From positions 372,001 through 436,000 of the forward strand of contig NZ_JAAOLX010000001.1 of NCBI RefSeq assembly GCF_011601265.1: a stretch of 64,000 nucleotides of DNA, in the 5' to 3' direction. Made by a program: the position numbers and the translations under genes. The notes under the pieces are model-generated. The model worked only from the letters and a program-made list of their open reading frames with translations, searched no databases and was not told the DNA's origin. Position 1 is the stretch's first letter; the number at the start of each line of letters is the position of its first letter. Positions 1 through 9,551 of this stretch are shown here, piece after piece. Source of the DNA: Iodobacter violaceini. GTDB lineage: Bacteria; Pseudomonadota; Gammaproteobacteria; Burkholderiales; Chitinibacteraceae.

Positions 1-56
1 CGAACCCCGGCCGCCGCCGTGAAAGGGCAGTGTTCTAACCGCTAAACTATGGGAAC
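1..56 (-). tRNA. tRNA-Glu (TTC), 3' part cut by window edge
   Basis: The minus strand reads GTTCCCATAGTTTAGCGG, then an anticodon arm CTGCCCTTTCACGGCGG with anticodon TTC, and runs off the window in the T-arm. It is identical over this stretch to the complete copy at 256-330. Its 5' end is at 56. It is the last member of a leftward tRNA cluster. Confidence 0.95.
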
Positions 57-107
57 ATCTTTAAAACATATTAAACATTTCTGAATCAGAAGACTCATCG
101 TATTTAC

Positions 108-184
108 TGGTGCGGCTGAAGAGATTCGAACTCCTGACCCTCTGGTTCGTAGCCAGATACTCTATCCAACTGAGCTACAGCCGC
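108..184 (-). tRNA. tRNA-Arg (ACG)
   Basis: The cloverleaf is complete on the minus strand: acceptor GCGGCTG pairs with CAGCCGC, the anticodon loop CTACGAA gives anticodon ACG, the T-loop is GTTCGAATC, and the 3' CCA is encoded. It is identical to the copy at 382-458 and lies 51 bases from the neighbouring tRNA-Glu in both copies. Confidence 0.95.
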
Positions 185-196
185 TCTGCAAGTTCA

Positions 197-222
197 AAAA
201 ATAAAAAAACCGGCTTAGCCGG
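197..222 (-). terminator. intrinsic terminator between the two Glu-Arg tRNA units
   Basis: On the minus strand CCGGC-TAA-GCCGG is followed by TTTTTTTATTTTTTG. This separates the upstream Ser-Arg-Glu transcript from the downstream Arg-Glu copy, so the second unit may need its own promoter or readthrough. Confidence 0.7.
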
Positions 223-255
223 CCTTGATATTCCGAACTTACGTCTTACAAATTC

Positions 256-330
256 TGGCGTTCCCACGGGGAATCGAACCCCGGCCGCCGCCGTGAAAGG
301 GCAGTGTTCTAACCGCTAAACTATGGGAAC
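256..330 (-). tRNA. tRNA-Glu (TTC)
   Basis: Complete tRNA with acceptor GTTCCCA paired to TGGGAAC, discriminator G, encoded CCA, and anticodon TTC in the loop CTTTCAC. It is the full-length twin of the partial gene at 1-56, exactly 274 bp away. Confidence 0.97.
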
Positions 331-381
331 ATCTTTAAAAAATACTAAATATTTCTGAATCAGAAGATTCATTATATTTAA

Positions 382-458
382 TGGTGCGGCTGAAGAGATT
401 CGAACTCCTGACCCTCTGGTTCGTAGCCAGATACTCTATCCAACTGAGCTACAGCCGC
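382..458 (-). tRNA. tRNA-Arg (ACG)
   Basis: Same sequence as the gene at 108-184: anticodon ACG, acceptor GCGGCTG and encoded CCA. It sits 274 bp from that copy, and is the first Arg gene after tRNA-Ser in the direction of transcription. Confidence 0.97.
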
Positions 459-466
459 AACATGCT

Positions 467-559
467 TGGCGGAGAGCAAGGGATTCGAACCCTCGATACA
501 GGTTTTGCCCGTATGCTCCCTTAGCAGGGGAGTGCCTTCGACCACTCGGCCAACTCTCC
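467..559 (-). tRNA. tRNA-Ser (GCT)
   Basis: A 93-nt class II tRNA with a long variable arm (around ATACGGGCAAAACCTGTAT), acceptor GGAGAGT paired to GCTCTCC, anticodon loop CTGCTAA (GCT) and encoded CCA. It is the most upstream tRNA of the leftward cluster, 8 bases from tRNA-Arg. Confidence 0.97.
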
Positions 560-696
560 GTCAAGGACCCGAATACTACGCAAACACCGGAAGGGCGTCA
601 ACCGCTAAGCTGCAAATAATTTAAGTTTTATGAGCACTTTCTTACAGCACTGCATCGATCCAAAGCTAGTGATTTGTTTTGTAAGGATAAAAAACA

Positions 697-732
697 AAAA
701 GGTGCAGAATAAAAAATTCTGCACCTTTTTAA
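697..732 (-). terminator. terminator downstream of lysC
   Basis: GGTGCAGAAT and ATTCTGCACC form a 10-bp stem with A-runs on the left and T-runs on the right, so it can act in both directions. It lies about 80 bp after the lysC stop codon. Confidence 0.8.
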
Positions 733-808
733 AAAATCAGAGATCACTGTCAAAAACATAGCAAACATTGTTTTAGAACAGAGTCAGATTCTTTATTTTG
801 AGCTGATT

Positions 809-2035
809 TTACTGAATCATATCCAGACCAAACGCTTTATGCAGCACACGCACAGCAAGCTCAAGATACTTTTCATCCACCACAACCGAGATTTTAATCT
901 CGGAAGTAGAAATCATCTGAATATTGATCCCTTCTTCGGCCAGCGTTCTGAACATCGTTGACGCCACGCCCACATGCGAGCGCATGCCCACGCCCACGAT
1001 AGATACTTTACAGATCTTATCGTCGCCGTTGATCTGGCGGGCGCTGATCTGGCTTTGTGCGCCTTCTAATACTTTAATCGCACGGCCCAGATCATTTTTA
1101 GGCACGGTAAAGGAGAAATCAGTTGTGCCATCCTGGCCCACGTTTTGGATAATCATATCAACGTCGATATTGGCATCCGCCACTGGACCTAAGATTTGAT
1201 AGGCAATGCCCGGTTTATCTGGCACGCCGATCACATTGATACGGGCTTCATCACGGTTAAACGCAATGCCGGAAATAACGGGTTTTTCCATCTTACTGTC
1301 TTCCTCAAAGGTAATCAGCGTGCCATCGCCCTCTTCTTCAAAAGAAGACAAGACACGTAACTTCACATTGTATTTGCCGGCAAATTCAACCGATCGGGTC
1401 TGTAATACCTTTGAGCCTAAGCTGGCCATTTCCAGCATTTCTTCAAAAGTAATCGTGGAAAGCTTGCGTGCCTCAGGCACTACGCGCGGGTCTGTGGTGT
1501 AAACGCCATCCACATCCGTGTAAATCTGGCATTCGTCAGCCTTTAGTGCTGCGGCCAGCGCCACACCCGTGGTATCGGAGCCACCACGGCCTAAGGTCGT
1601 GATATTGCCCTGTGCGTCTACGCCCTGGAAGCCAGCAACAATTACAACCTTGCCAGCTGCCAAATCGCTGCGCATTCCGCCATCGTCAATATGCTGGATG
1701 CGCGCCTTAGTGTGCGCGCTGTCGGTCAGGATCTTGACCTGACCACCGGTGTAGCTTACTGCATCAACGCCGATTTCTTTCAGCGCCATAGCCAGTAGGC
1801 CGATAGTGACCTGCTCACCGGTAGAGACAATGACATCCAATTCACGAGGATCCGGGTTGGCCTGAATTTCTTTAGCCAGTGCGATCAGCTTATTGGTTTC
1901 GCCGGACATCGCAGAAACAGCAACGACAATATCGTGCCCTTCTGCTTTGAATTTAGCCACGCGGCGAGCCACGTTTTTAATCCGCTCGGTAGAACCTACC
2001 GAGGTGCCGCCATATTTCTGGACAATCAATGCCAT
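809..2035 (-). CDS. lysC: aspartate kinase
   Basis: Phosphorylates aspartate, the first step towards lysine, threonine, methionine and diaminopimelate. The 408 residues match the monofunctional class. The N-terminal kinase domain opens with the VQKYGGTSVGS nucleotide-binding motif and includes GRGGSDTTGVALAAAL. Two C-terminal ACT domains follow (roughly 265-335 and 345-408), with the VGVGMRSHVGVAS segment typical of lysine/threonine feedback sites. Start is the ATG at 2035 after AGGTTTG. No lysine riboswitch is recognisable in the 330 bp upstream, which otherwise holds the alr terminator and AT-rich DNA. Confidence 0.97.
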   Translation of the reverse strand: MALIVQKYGGTSVGSTERIKNVARRVAKFKAEGHDIVVAVSAMSGETNKLIALAKEIQANPDPRELDVIVSTGEQVTIGLLAMALKEIGVDAVSYTGGQVKILTDSAHTKARIQHIDDGGMRSDLAAGKVVIVAGFQGVDAQGNITTLGRGGSDTTGVALAAALKADECQIYTDVDGVYTTDPRVVPEARKLSTITFEEMLEMASLGSKVLQTRSVEFAGKYNVKLRVLSSFEEEGDGTLITFEEDSKMEKPVISGIAFNRDEARINVIGVPDKPGIAYQILGPVADANIDVDMIIQNVGQDGTTDFSFTVPKNDLGRAIKVLEGAQSQISARQINGDDKICKVSIVGVGMRSHVGVASTMFRTLAEEGINIQMISTSEIKISVVVDEKYLELAVRVLHKAFGLDMIQ

Positions 2036-2287
2036 GGATCAAACCTGCTGCTTGGGTAGGTTTTAAAAGGAAAGATCATTGTAATGAAAGCCGGCCATCT
2101 TTTCGAGCAAGAAAACAGTTTAAGTCATTATTTATTCATGAATTGTTATGCTGTTTAGGCATAAACATCACAATCAATGAATATATGTTTTAAACACTCC
2201 GCCCTTAGCCCGCCATTCAGCGCACAGAACAACAAAAAACCAACACAAAGAAGCAAACACAATCAAAAGAAACAAATCGTGTTGAAC

Positions 2288-2337
2288 AAAAAAAGGCGCA
2301 AACCTTAAGCTGACTTATGAGCTTTGTTTGCGCCTTT
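2288..2337 (-). terminator. terminator downstream of alr
   Basis: AAAGGCGCAAAC pairs with GTTTGCGCCTTT across a 22-base loop, and the minus strand continues with a T-run. This is the only clear structure in the 330-bp gap between alr and lysC. Confidence 0.75.
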
Positions 2338-2365
2338 ATTTATTGCGGTATAGCTAAAGCCCGGA

Positions 2366-3439
2366 TCAGAACTCGACAAATACAGGCACCCGGGCCGCAA
2401 CTGCGCACATCAGCTCATAGCCGATAGTGCCCGCCGCCGCCGCAACATCATCAACAGACACGTTTTTACCCCAGAGCTCAACCTCGCTGCCCACACCTGA
2501 ACCAGGTAATTCACTTAAATCAACAGCCAGCATATCCATTGATACGCGGCCAATCAGCCGGCTGCGCGCGCCATCCACTAAAGCAGGGGTGCCCGTGGGT
2601 GCGTGGCGCGGATAACCATCGGCGTAGCCGCAGGCCACAATCCCTATCCGCATGGGCCTTGCCGCAACAAAGCCGGCGCCATATCCAACGGTATCGCCTT
2701 CATTCAGCTCCTGAACAGCAATCACTTCGGCGCTTAAAGTCATGGCGGCCTGCAGGCCCAGCTCTGCGGCACTTTTTCCGCTAAAAGGAGATGAACCATA
2801 TAAAACAATGCCAGGCCTTACCCACTGACGCTGTGTTTCCGGATAAGCCAGTAAGGCCGCCGAATTAGCAAGAGAAACAGGCAGCCCCAGCCCGCTGCAT
2901 GCAGCATCAAAACGCGCGCATTGCGCGGCCACACCCTGCTCCGGATCATCAGCGGTTGCAAAATGTGCCATCAGGGTAATGCTTGCCACATTGCTGCATT
3001 GTTGCAGGCGCTCAACTAAAGCCGGCGCTTTTTCGGCAGGAAAACCAAGCCGGTTCATGCCAGTATTTAATTTTAAGAAAATATGTACAGGGCGACTTAA
3101 CGCTGTGTTTTCAAGCCAGCCTATGCCGCGCTCATCATGCACAGACAACCAGAAATCGTGCTTTGCGCAAAGCTGCAGCTCGGCGGCAGAAAACACACCT
3201 TCTAATAACAGGATGGCTTGCTTTACCCCTAACTCTCTTAAAGTCAGCGCAGAAGGCATTTCTAAAGTAGCAAAAGCATCAGCACCGGGCAGTGCAGCCG
3301 CCATATTTGCAATGCCATGGCCGTAGGCATTCGCTTTAACAACTGCAAAAACTTTACTATTTGGTGCACATGCTTTTACATGCGCATAATTAGAAGCAAG
3401 TGCTGCCGTATGAATCACAGCACGAATCGGGCGGGTCAT
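2366..3439 (-). CDS. alr: alanine racemase
   Basis: PLP enzyme converting L- to D-alanine for peptidoglycan. The PLP lysine lies in FAVVKANAYGHG (about residue 35) and the catalytic tyrosine in VGYGAGF; SMDMLAVDLSELP and GYELMC are family landmarks near the C-terminus. I place the start at the ATG at 3439 (MTRPIRAVIH), giving 357 residues, the usual length. The open frame extends 24 codons further up to 3511, but that extension is not conserved-looking. It is monocistronic with its own terminator. Confidence 0.95.
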   Translation of the reverse strand: MTRPIRAVIHTAALASNYAHVKACAPNSKVFAVVKANAYGHGIANMAAALPGADAFATLEMPSALTLRELGVKQAILLLEGVFSAAELQLCAKHDFWLSVHDERGIGWLENTALSRPVHIFLKLNTGMNRLGFPAEKAPALVERLQQCSNVASITLMAHFATADDPEQGVAAQCARFDAACSGLGLPVSLANSAALLAYPETQRQWVRPGIVLYGSSPFSGKSAAELGLQAAMTLSAEVIAVQELNEGDTVGYGAGFVAARPMRIGIVACGYADGYPRHAPTGTPALVDGARSRLIGRVSMDMLAVDLSELPGSGVGSEVELWGKNVSVDDVAAAAGTIGYELMCAVAARVPVFVEF

Positions 3440-3737
3440 GACAAAACCATGGCAAAGGAAAAGCGTAGAGTATAAACCTTGTTGATTACATGTAAGACGC
3501 AAAAGCGACAATGCTTTACTGATGGCAGGCCGCAGTACTTAATCTTTGCAGGTATAAAAACCACCTTAGCAGCCTGCATTTAACCGTTTTATTGACCAAT
3601 ACCTCGCTAATTACGCTGTAAATCCGGCAAAATCTGATCCCGGTCATGCAATTTTTTGCTTCGGCAGCCTAAGTCCGGCAGGATGCCTGCGTTTCGTGAT
3701 ATAAACCCCACACTATAAAAAAGGGTACTGTTCCAAG

Positions 3738-5030
3738 ATGGATCGTGGATTTTTCATTATTCTTGGCGCGCAATTTTTATCTGCGCTTGCTGACAACGCC
3801 CTCTTCTTTGCGGCCCTTGCGCTACTAAAAGAGCAACATTCACCCGAATGGCATTTATCCATGCTGCTCTGGTGCTTTACAGTGTCTTATGTTGTGCTTG
3901 CCCCTTTTGCCGGCTCTTTTGCCGATTCCATGCACAAGGGCAAGGCCATGATGATTTGTAATGGCATCAAGCTGGCTGGCTGCCTTGGCATGCTTGTGGG
4001 TATCCCGCCGATTATGGCCTACGCCCTTGTGGGGTTTGGCGCTGCAGCCTATTCCCCTGCCAAATACGGCATCATTACCGAATACTTACCACACGAAAAA
4101 CTGGTTGCCGCAAATGGCTGGCTGGAAGGCGCAACCGTCAGTGCCATTATCTTTGGCACCATCCTGGGTGGCTTACTGGCAGGTTCGCACGTTGCCCCCT
4201 GGCTAAACAGCACCGTGCTGGGTGCTTTCTTTACCCCAGCGACCTTTGCCATTGCCGCAATTATTTTGCTTTATCTCGCCGCATCATGGCTGAACTGCTA
4301 CATCCCTAAATTAAATGTAGAACTCAAACCACTGCAGCTGCAGCCTGTCGCGCTGATTAAAGAATTCTGGGGCTGCGTGGCCAAACTTTGGAAAGACCCT
4401 CAGGGCCAGTTATCCCTGGGTGTAACCACACTCTTTTGGGGGGCGGGGGCCACCATGCGCCTGGTAGTATTGAACTGGGCCATTATCTGGTTGAACTTTT
4501 CCATGGAGCAAGCGACTCAGCTAGTGGCTGTTGTTGCATTTGGCATTGCGGCAGGCGCCATTCTTGCCGGGCATTATGTACCGCTCAAAAAAGCATTTTG
4601 TGTATTGCCTGCTGGTATCGCCATGGGCGTTATGGTGATCGGCATGCTGTTTGTTCACAATACCTGGCTGGCTGCGTTTCTGATGTTTATTGTTGGCTGC
4701 CTGTCCGGCTTCTTTGTGGTGCCATTGAACGCAATGTTGCAACACAGGGGGCATACACTGATGGGTGCAGGGCACTCAATTGCCGTGCAAAACTTTAATG
4801 AGAATATCGGTATTCTGGTGATGGTGGGCATACACGCCATGATGGTGAAGTACTTCAGCCATCCCATTACCGACAATGTGAGTAAAGCGGTAGCCCACCA
4901 ATTCCAGGCCAGCGGAATTCCTCCTATGTACGCCATCATCACCGGCTTTGGCCTGATGGTGGCCCTGACTATGATTGCGATCACCGTACGATTCCGGCGC
5001 GGTGTTCGTGCTGGAATTATGAATGACTAA
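3738..5030 (+). CDS. lplT: lysophospholipid transporter LplT (MFS)
   Basis: A 430-residue major-facilitator protein of about 12 hydrophobic helices. The N-terminus (FFIILGAQFLSALADNALFF) and the YSPAKYGIITEYLP loop are characteristic of LplT, which flips lyso-phosphatidylethanolamine across the inner membrane for re-acylation. In many proteobacteria it is next to or fused with the acyltransferase Aas; no aas is present here. Instead the stop codon overlaps the start of an RND adaptor by 8 bases, implying co-translation with an efflux system. Confidence 0.93.
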   Translation: MDRGFFIILGAQFLSALADNALFFAALALLKEQHSPEWHLSMLLWCFTVSYVVLAPFAGSFADSMHKGKAMMICNGIKLAGCLGMLVGIPPIMAYALVGFGAAAYSPAKYGIITEYLPHEKLVAANGWLEGATVSAIIFGTILGGLLAGSHVAPWLNSTVLGAFFTPATFAIAAIILLYLAASWLNCYIPKLNVELKPLQLQPVALIKEFWGCVAKLWKDPQGQLSLGVTTLFWGAGATMRLVVLNWAIIWLNFSMEQATQLVAVVAFGIAAGAILAGHYVPLKKAFCVLPAGIAMGVMVIGMLFVHNTWLAAFLMFIVGCLSGFFVVPLNAMLQHRGHTLMGAGHSIAVQNFNENIGILVMVGIHAMMVKYFSHPITDNVSKAVAHQFQASGIPPMYAIITGFGLMVALTMIAITVRFRRGVRAGIMND

Positions 5031-6138
5031 ATTTAGCCTGACCCTGATTGCCCTGATTCTTGTGGGCTGTGGCAAAGAAGCAGCAAAAGAAAAAACTGAG
5101 CGTCCTCCCCAGCAAATAACGGCGACCACAACGCAGACAGCCGATATTGCGCTTAATTTAAGTGCCCAGGGCCATGTCAGCCCGCTGGATCAGGTGGAAG
5201 TACGCCCGCAAACAAGTGGCCTGATTAGTAAAGTGCATTTTAAAGAAGGCGATCAGATCAGCGCAGGCCAGCTCTTATTCAGCCTGGACGCCAGGACCGA
5301 GGAAGCCAATGTGCGCCAGGCCATTGCTAAACTGGCACAAAGCCAGGCGCAGCTTGCTGCGGCAGAGCGGGATTACACCCGCTCTAAAGAGCTGGCACTG
5401 CAAAGCTTTATCTCCAAAACAGCCCTCGACAATGCCCAAAGCAAATTAGAAACCCTGCAAGCCACACTGGCTGCAGAACGTGCGGCGGTGGATGCAGCAA
5501 AAATCAATTTATCTTATTCGCAAATCAAAGCACCGCTCAGTGGCCGTGCGGGTCTGGTGGAAGTACATACCGGCAGCTATGTACAGCCAAGTATTGCTAT
5601 TCCGCTGGTAACCATCAGCAAGCTGGACCCGATTACCGTGGCCTTCAGCCTGCCTGAGCGCGATTTAAGCCTTTTGCAAAACGCACCGCAGCCTATTTTA
5701 GTCAGAGCCACCTTAGCTGATGGCAATAAAATGCAGGGCAAGCTGAGCTTTATCGATAACGCCGTTAACTCAAGCTCGGGCACGATTGCCTTAAAAGCAG
5801 AATTTTCCAACCCAAAAAACCTGCTCTGGCCTGGCGCTTTTGTACCTGTGCAGGTGGCCGCTGGCATGCTTAAAAACGCCGTTGTTTTGCCGACTCAGGC
5901 GGTGCAAACCGGCCCGGATCATCGCTTTGTTTTTGCCATTCAGGCCGATCAGACGGTTAAAGCAATTCAGATTGAATTGCTGCAAGTTGAAAACGAGCGT
6001 GCCGTGGTCAGCGGCATAGGCAGCAATATCAAAGTAGTGAAAGAAGGCGGGCAAAATCTGCGTGAAGGCAGCAAAGTTCGCGAAGCCCAAAAGCGTGACG
6101 CAAGCGCTCCAAAAACAGCCGCCAGTGCCGCAAAATGA
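5023..6138 (+). CDS. RND efflux periplasmic adaptor (membrane fusion lipoprotein)
   Basis: A 371-residue membrane-fusion protein. A short signal ends in the lipobox LVGC (Cys about 16). Next come a split biotinyl-lipoyl domain (QVEVRPQTSGLISKV and SQIKAPLSGRAGLVEV) flanking an alpha-helical hairpin (about 95-165), then a beta-barrel. It should link the inner-membrane pump encoded next to an outer-membrane channel, which is not encoded nearby. It overlaps lplT by 8 bases and ends 67 bases before the pump start. The Ala/Lys-rich C-terminal tail is not a family feature. Substrate unknown; the pair resembles MexF/AcrB-like or multidrug MdtA-type systems only in general terms. Confidence 0.93.
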   Translation: MTKFSLTLIALILVGCGKEAAKEKTERPPQQITATTTQTADIALNLSAQGHVSPLDQVEVRPQTSGLISKVHFKEGDQISAGQLLFSLDARTEEANVRQAIAKLAQSQAQLAAAERDYTRSKELALQSFISKTALDNAQSKLETLQATLAAERAAVDAAKINLSYSQIKAPLSGRAGLVEVHTGSYVQPSIAIPLVTISKLDPITVAFSLPERDLSLLQNAPQPILVRATLADGNKMQGKLSFIDNAVNSSSGTIALKAEFSNPKNLLWPGAFVPVQVAAGMLKNAVVLPTQAVQTGPDHRFVFAIQADQTVKAIQIELLQVENERAVVSGIGSNIKVVKEGGQNLREGSKVREAQKRDASAPKTAASAAK

Positions 6139-6205
6139 ATATCTACATAAAAAGCACGCGCCAAACCAGCCCCACCTTTTATTCATTCACGAAGGAGATG
6201 CTCAA

Positions 6206-9200
6206 ATGAATATCTCCTTACTCAGCATTAATAAGCCCATTGCAACTACGCTTCTGTGGCTGGCGGTGGTGGTGGCCGGGGTAGTCGCCTGGTTTAATCT
6301 GCCGATTTCTGCCCTGCCCTCTTTTAATATGCCCACCATCGAGGTGTCCGGCAGCTTGCCTGGTGCCAGCCCGGAAACGATGTCCACCTCGGTGGCAACA
6401 CCGCTTGAAAAGCAATTTTCAACCATTCCCGGCCTTTCCGTCATTACCTCAAGCAGCACTCAGGGCAAGGTATCGCTGACGCTGGAATTTGACGCCAACC
6501 GCAATATCGACGATGCGGCCGTCGATGTGCAAGCCGCACTCTACCGCGCATCACGCAGCCTGCCCAAAGATATGACCAGCCCGCCAAGCTACCGCAAAGT
6601 AAACCCTGCGGATGCACCGGTGCTGATGGTGGGGATTAACTCGCCATCGATGAGCTTGTCTGAGCTGAACGATTACGGCGACAACCTGATTTCCCCCACG
6701 CTTTCCACCCTCAATGGCGTAGCACAAGTAACGGTTTACGGGCAAAAACGCTTTGCCGTACGGGTGCAGGTTAACCCGGAGCTATTAGCTGCAAGAGATA
6801 TGACACTGGCCGAGTTATCCGCAGCGCTTAAATCAGCCAATGCCAACAGCCCGGTTGGCCAGCTTGATGGCAAGCGGCAGGTTTTAGCACTGCAAGCCAA
6901 TGAGCAGCTTAAAAATGCCGCCGATTTTTCCAACTTAATCGTTGCCCAAAAGAATAAACAACCGGTGCGCCTGTCAGACGTCGCCACAGTAGAAGACAGC
7001 GTACAAGACGTAAAAAGCGGCAGCTGGATTAACGGCGAGCGCTCTATCGTGCTGGCCGTAATGCGCCAGTCGGACGCCAATACCGTGGCCGTGGTTGACG
7101 CGATTAAAGCGGCCCTGCCACAGCTTAAATCGCAAATGCCCGCCTCTGTAAATGTACAAGTTTTAAACGACAGATCGCAATCGGTGCGCGAAGCCATTCA
7201 CGATGTAAACCTCACCATGTTGCTGACCATGCTGCTGGTGGTGGGTGTGATTCTGCTGTTTTTACGCCGTGCTGCGGCCACGCTGATTCCGGCTTTATCG
7301 CTGCCCATCTCGCTGATTGCCACCTTTGCACTGATGCACTGGCTGGGTTACAGCCTCGACAATATCTCGCTGATGGGGCTGACCATTGCCATTGGTTTGG
7401 TGGTAGATGATGCAATTGTGGTGCTTGAAAACATCATGCGCCACGTTGAAAACGGCATGAAGCCCATGGAAGCCGCCATTCAGGGCGCGCAGGAAGTCGG
7501 CTTTACCGTGGTATCGATTTCAGTATCGCTGATTGCCGTGTTTATCCCGATTTTCTTTATGCCAGGCACCATTGGCCTCTTATTCCATGAATTTGCCGCC
7601 GTCGTCACCTTAGCGATTATGGTGTCCGCCGTGGTGGCGCTGACGCTGATCCCAATGCTGGCGGCGCGTTATATTAAACACGAAGCGCCTGATGTCCATG
7701 TGCCCGCATGGAGCCGTTTTTTTGAAAATGGCTTTCATAAAGTACTTAGCGCGTATCAGCGCACGCTGGATTGGAGCTTGGGCCGCCGCAAGCTGATGCT
7801 GATCATTGCGCTTGCCACCTTTGCACTCACCGGCTGGCTGTATCAATCCATGCCCAAGGGCTTTTTCCCTGAAGAAGATATCGGCCAGATTCAGGCCAGC
7901 ACTGAGGGCCCGCAGGATATTGCCTACCCTGCCATGCTTAAACTGCATGCCGAAGTAGCCGGGCGGATTCAAAAAAATCCCAATGTAAACGTGGTGGTTT
8001 CCAGCTTATCCAGCGGCAACCGTGGCCGGATGTTTATTACCTTAAAGCCACGCAATCAGCGGCTTTCTATGGAAAAAACCGTAGCCAGCCTGCGTAAGGA
8101 CACCAGCGGTATTACCGGTATCTCGGTGTTTTTTAACCCGACCCAAAACTTAAAAATTGGCGCACGCAGCTCAAAAAGCCGCTACCAGTACACTCTGCAA
8201 GCCGTGCAATCAGATGAGCTGAGCGATTGGTCCGACAAGCTGATGCGCGCCATGCGCCAATCCCCCATCTTTACCGAAGTCACATCGGACACCGAAAAGC
8301 GCGGCCTGCAAGCCAGATTAAATATCGACAGAGACAAAGCCCAAACCTTGGGTATCGATATGCAAAATCTGCGTGAAACGCTGTATGGCGCGTTTGGCGA
8401 GCGCGAAATCAGTACCATTTATCTGCCTCAAGACAGCTACTCGGTACTGATGCAGCTTGGCGACGATTATCGCCGTGATGAATCGGCGCTCAATAAGCTC
8501 TATGCCCGCAGCAATAGTGGCGTGCTGGTGCCGATCTCGGCGTTTTCCAGCGTCGAGCGCATCATGACCAATAACGCCATCAACCACCAGGGCCAGCTGC
8601 CTGCAGTAACGCTGTCGTTTAATATGGCCGAAGGCAAAACGCTGTCTGAAGCCGCAGCCAAGATCGAAGCCCTGAAGCAGGAAATCCAGCTGCCATCCAA
8701 AGTATTTGGTGCTTTTGCCGGGGATGCCGCCGTATTCCAGCAATCGCAAAATACCCAACTTTGGTTAATTCTGGTGGCTGTGGCGGTGATTTATGTGATT
8801 CTGGGTGTGCTGTATGAAAGCTGGATTCACCCGCTTACCATTCTGGCGGGCATTCCATCGGCTGCCGTTGGGGCGCTGATTGCACTGGATCTGGTCGGCC
8901 TGCCGCTCACCTTTATCGCCATGGTCGGGATTTTACTCCTGATTGGTATCGTCAAGAAAAACGCCATTATGATGATCGACTTTGCGCTGGAAGCCGAGCG
9001 CAAAGAAGGCAAAGCGCCTGTGGACGCGATTCGTGAAGCCTGCTTATTACGATTCCGCCCCATTATGATGACCACGCTGGCCGCCATTATGGGCGCCATG
9101 CCGATTGCCATCGGGATCGGTGCAGGGGCCGAGCTGCGCCAGCCTATGGGCGTGGCGGTAGTTGGCGGCTTAGTGCTGTCGCAACTCATCACCCTCTACA

Positions 9201-9262
9201 TCACCCCGGCGCTATATCTGAGCTTTGATGGCTTGCAAAAGCGCTGGCAGAAAGCCAAATAA
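6206..9262 (+). CDS. RND family inner-membrane efflux pump
   Basis: Proton-driven RND transporter of about 1018 residues with the usual duplicated layout: TM1 at the N-terminus, a periplasmic porter/docking domain, TM2-6, then the same again. Visible landmarks are GLTIAIGLVVDDAIVVLEN (TM4, containing the proton-relay Asp pair) and LLIGIVKKNAIMMIDFALE in the second half (TM10 Lys). Start is the ATG at 6206, preceded by a strong GAAGGAGATG ribosome site; the frame is open upstream inside the adaptor gene, but that stretch is not RND-like. Downstream terminator at 9266. Confidence 0.95.
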   Translation: MNISLLSINKPIATTLLWLAVVVAGVVAWFNLPISALPSFNMPTIEVSGSLPGASPETMSTSVATPLEKQFSTIPGLSVITSSSTQGKVSLTLEFDANRNIDDAAVDVQAALYRASRSLPKDMTSPPSYRKVNPADAPVLMVGINSPSMSLSELNDYGDNLISPTLSTLNGVAQVTVYGQKRFAVRVQVNPELLAARDMTLAELSAALKSANANSPVGQLDGKRQVLALQANEQLKNAADFSNLIVAQKNKQPVRLSDVATVEDSVQDVKSGSWINGERSIVLAVMRQSDANTVAVVDAIKAALPQLKSQMPASVNVQVLNDRSQSVREAIHDVNLTMLLTMLLVVGVILLFLRRAAATLIPALSLPISLIATFALMHWLGYSLDNISLMGLTIAIGLVVDDAIVVLENIMRHVENGMKPMEAAIQGAQEVGFTVVSISVSLIAVFIPIFFMPGTIGLLFHEFAAVVTLAIMVSAVVALTLIPMLAARYIKHEAPDVHVPAWSRFFENGFHKVLSAYQRTLDWSLGRRKLMLIIALATFALTGWLYQSMPKGFFPEEDIGQIQASTEGPQDIAYPAMLKLHAEVAGRIQKNPNVNVVVSSLSSGNRGRMFITLKPRNQRLSMEKTVASLRKDTSGITGISVFFNPTQNLKIGARSSKSRYQYTLQAVQSDELSDWSDKLMRAMRQSPIFTEVTSDTEKRGLQARLNIDRDKAQTLGIDMQNLRETLYGAFGEREISTIYLPQDSYSVLMQLGDDYRRDESALNKLYARSNSGVLVPISAFSSVERIMTNNAINHQGQLPAVTLSFNMAEGKTLSEAAAKIEALKQEIQLPSKVFGAFAGDAAVFQQSQNTQLWLILVAVAVIYVILGVLYESWIHPLTILAGIPSAAVGALIALDLVGLPLTFIAMVGILLLIGIVKKNAIMMIDFALEAERKEGKAPVDAIREACLLRFRPIMMTTLAAIMGAMPIAIGIGAGAELRQPMGVAVVGGLVLSQLITLYITPALYLSFDGLQKRWQKAK

Positions 9263-9265
9263 GAG

Positions 9266-9295
9266 AAAGGCCAGCAAAGATGCTGGCCTTTTTAG
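9266..9295 (+). terminator. terminator of the lplT-RND operon
   Basis: AAGGCCAGCA-AAGA-TGCTGGCCTTTTT immediately follows the pump stop codon: a strong stem with a U-tract. Confidence 0.9.
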
Positions 9296-9484
9296 TATCT
9301 ATGAGCATGCCTGAAAGCTTGCTTGCTTAAAATTTAATCAGCAAAAAAAGCCACCTACAGATCAAGCACTTGCGCTACTTATCCACAGCGCACTCACAAG
9401 CTTGTGCTACTGGATCGGGGATAAACGGTAAGGTTATCCAAACCATAAAACCTGCATAGATTGATCCATCATGCACTGAACTGG

Positions 9485-9509
9485 ATCCCCGATAAATTCA
9501 CTCGGGGAT
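9485..9509. repeat. short intergenic palindrome (CCCCGA...TCGGGG type)
   Basis: ATCCCCGA and TCGGGGAT form an 8-bp stem, followed by GACGG. A related partial copy (CTGGATCGGGGATAAACGG) lies about 75 bp upstream. This resembles the common proteobacterial dispersed palindromes of the form CTGGAT-CCCC...GGGG-ATGACGG. The 289-bp gap also contains an isolated DnaA-box-like TTATCCACA at 9378. Confidence 0.5.
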
Positions 9510-9551
9510 GACGGATTCGTTTACTTGATTAATCAGTCTGCAACCCGCTCC

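Noticed and set aside
2036-2365. Lysine riboswitch upstream of lysC
   Set aside because: No recognisable conserved core; the only structure is the alr terminator.
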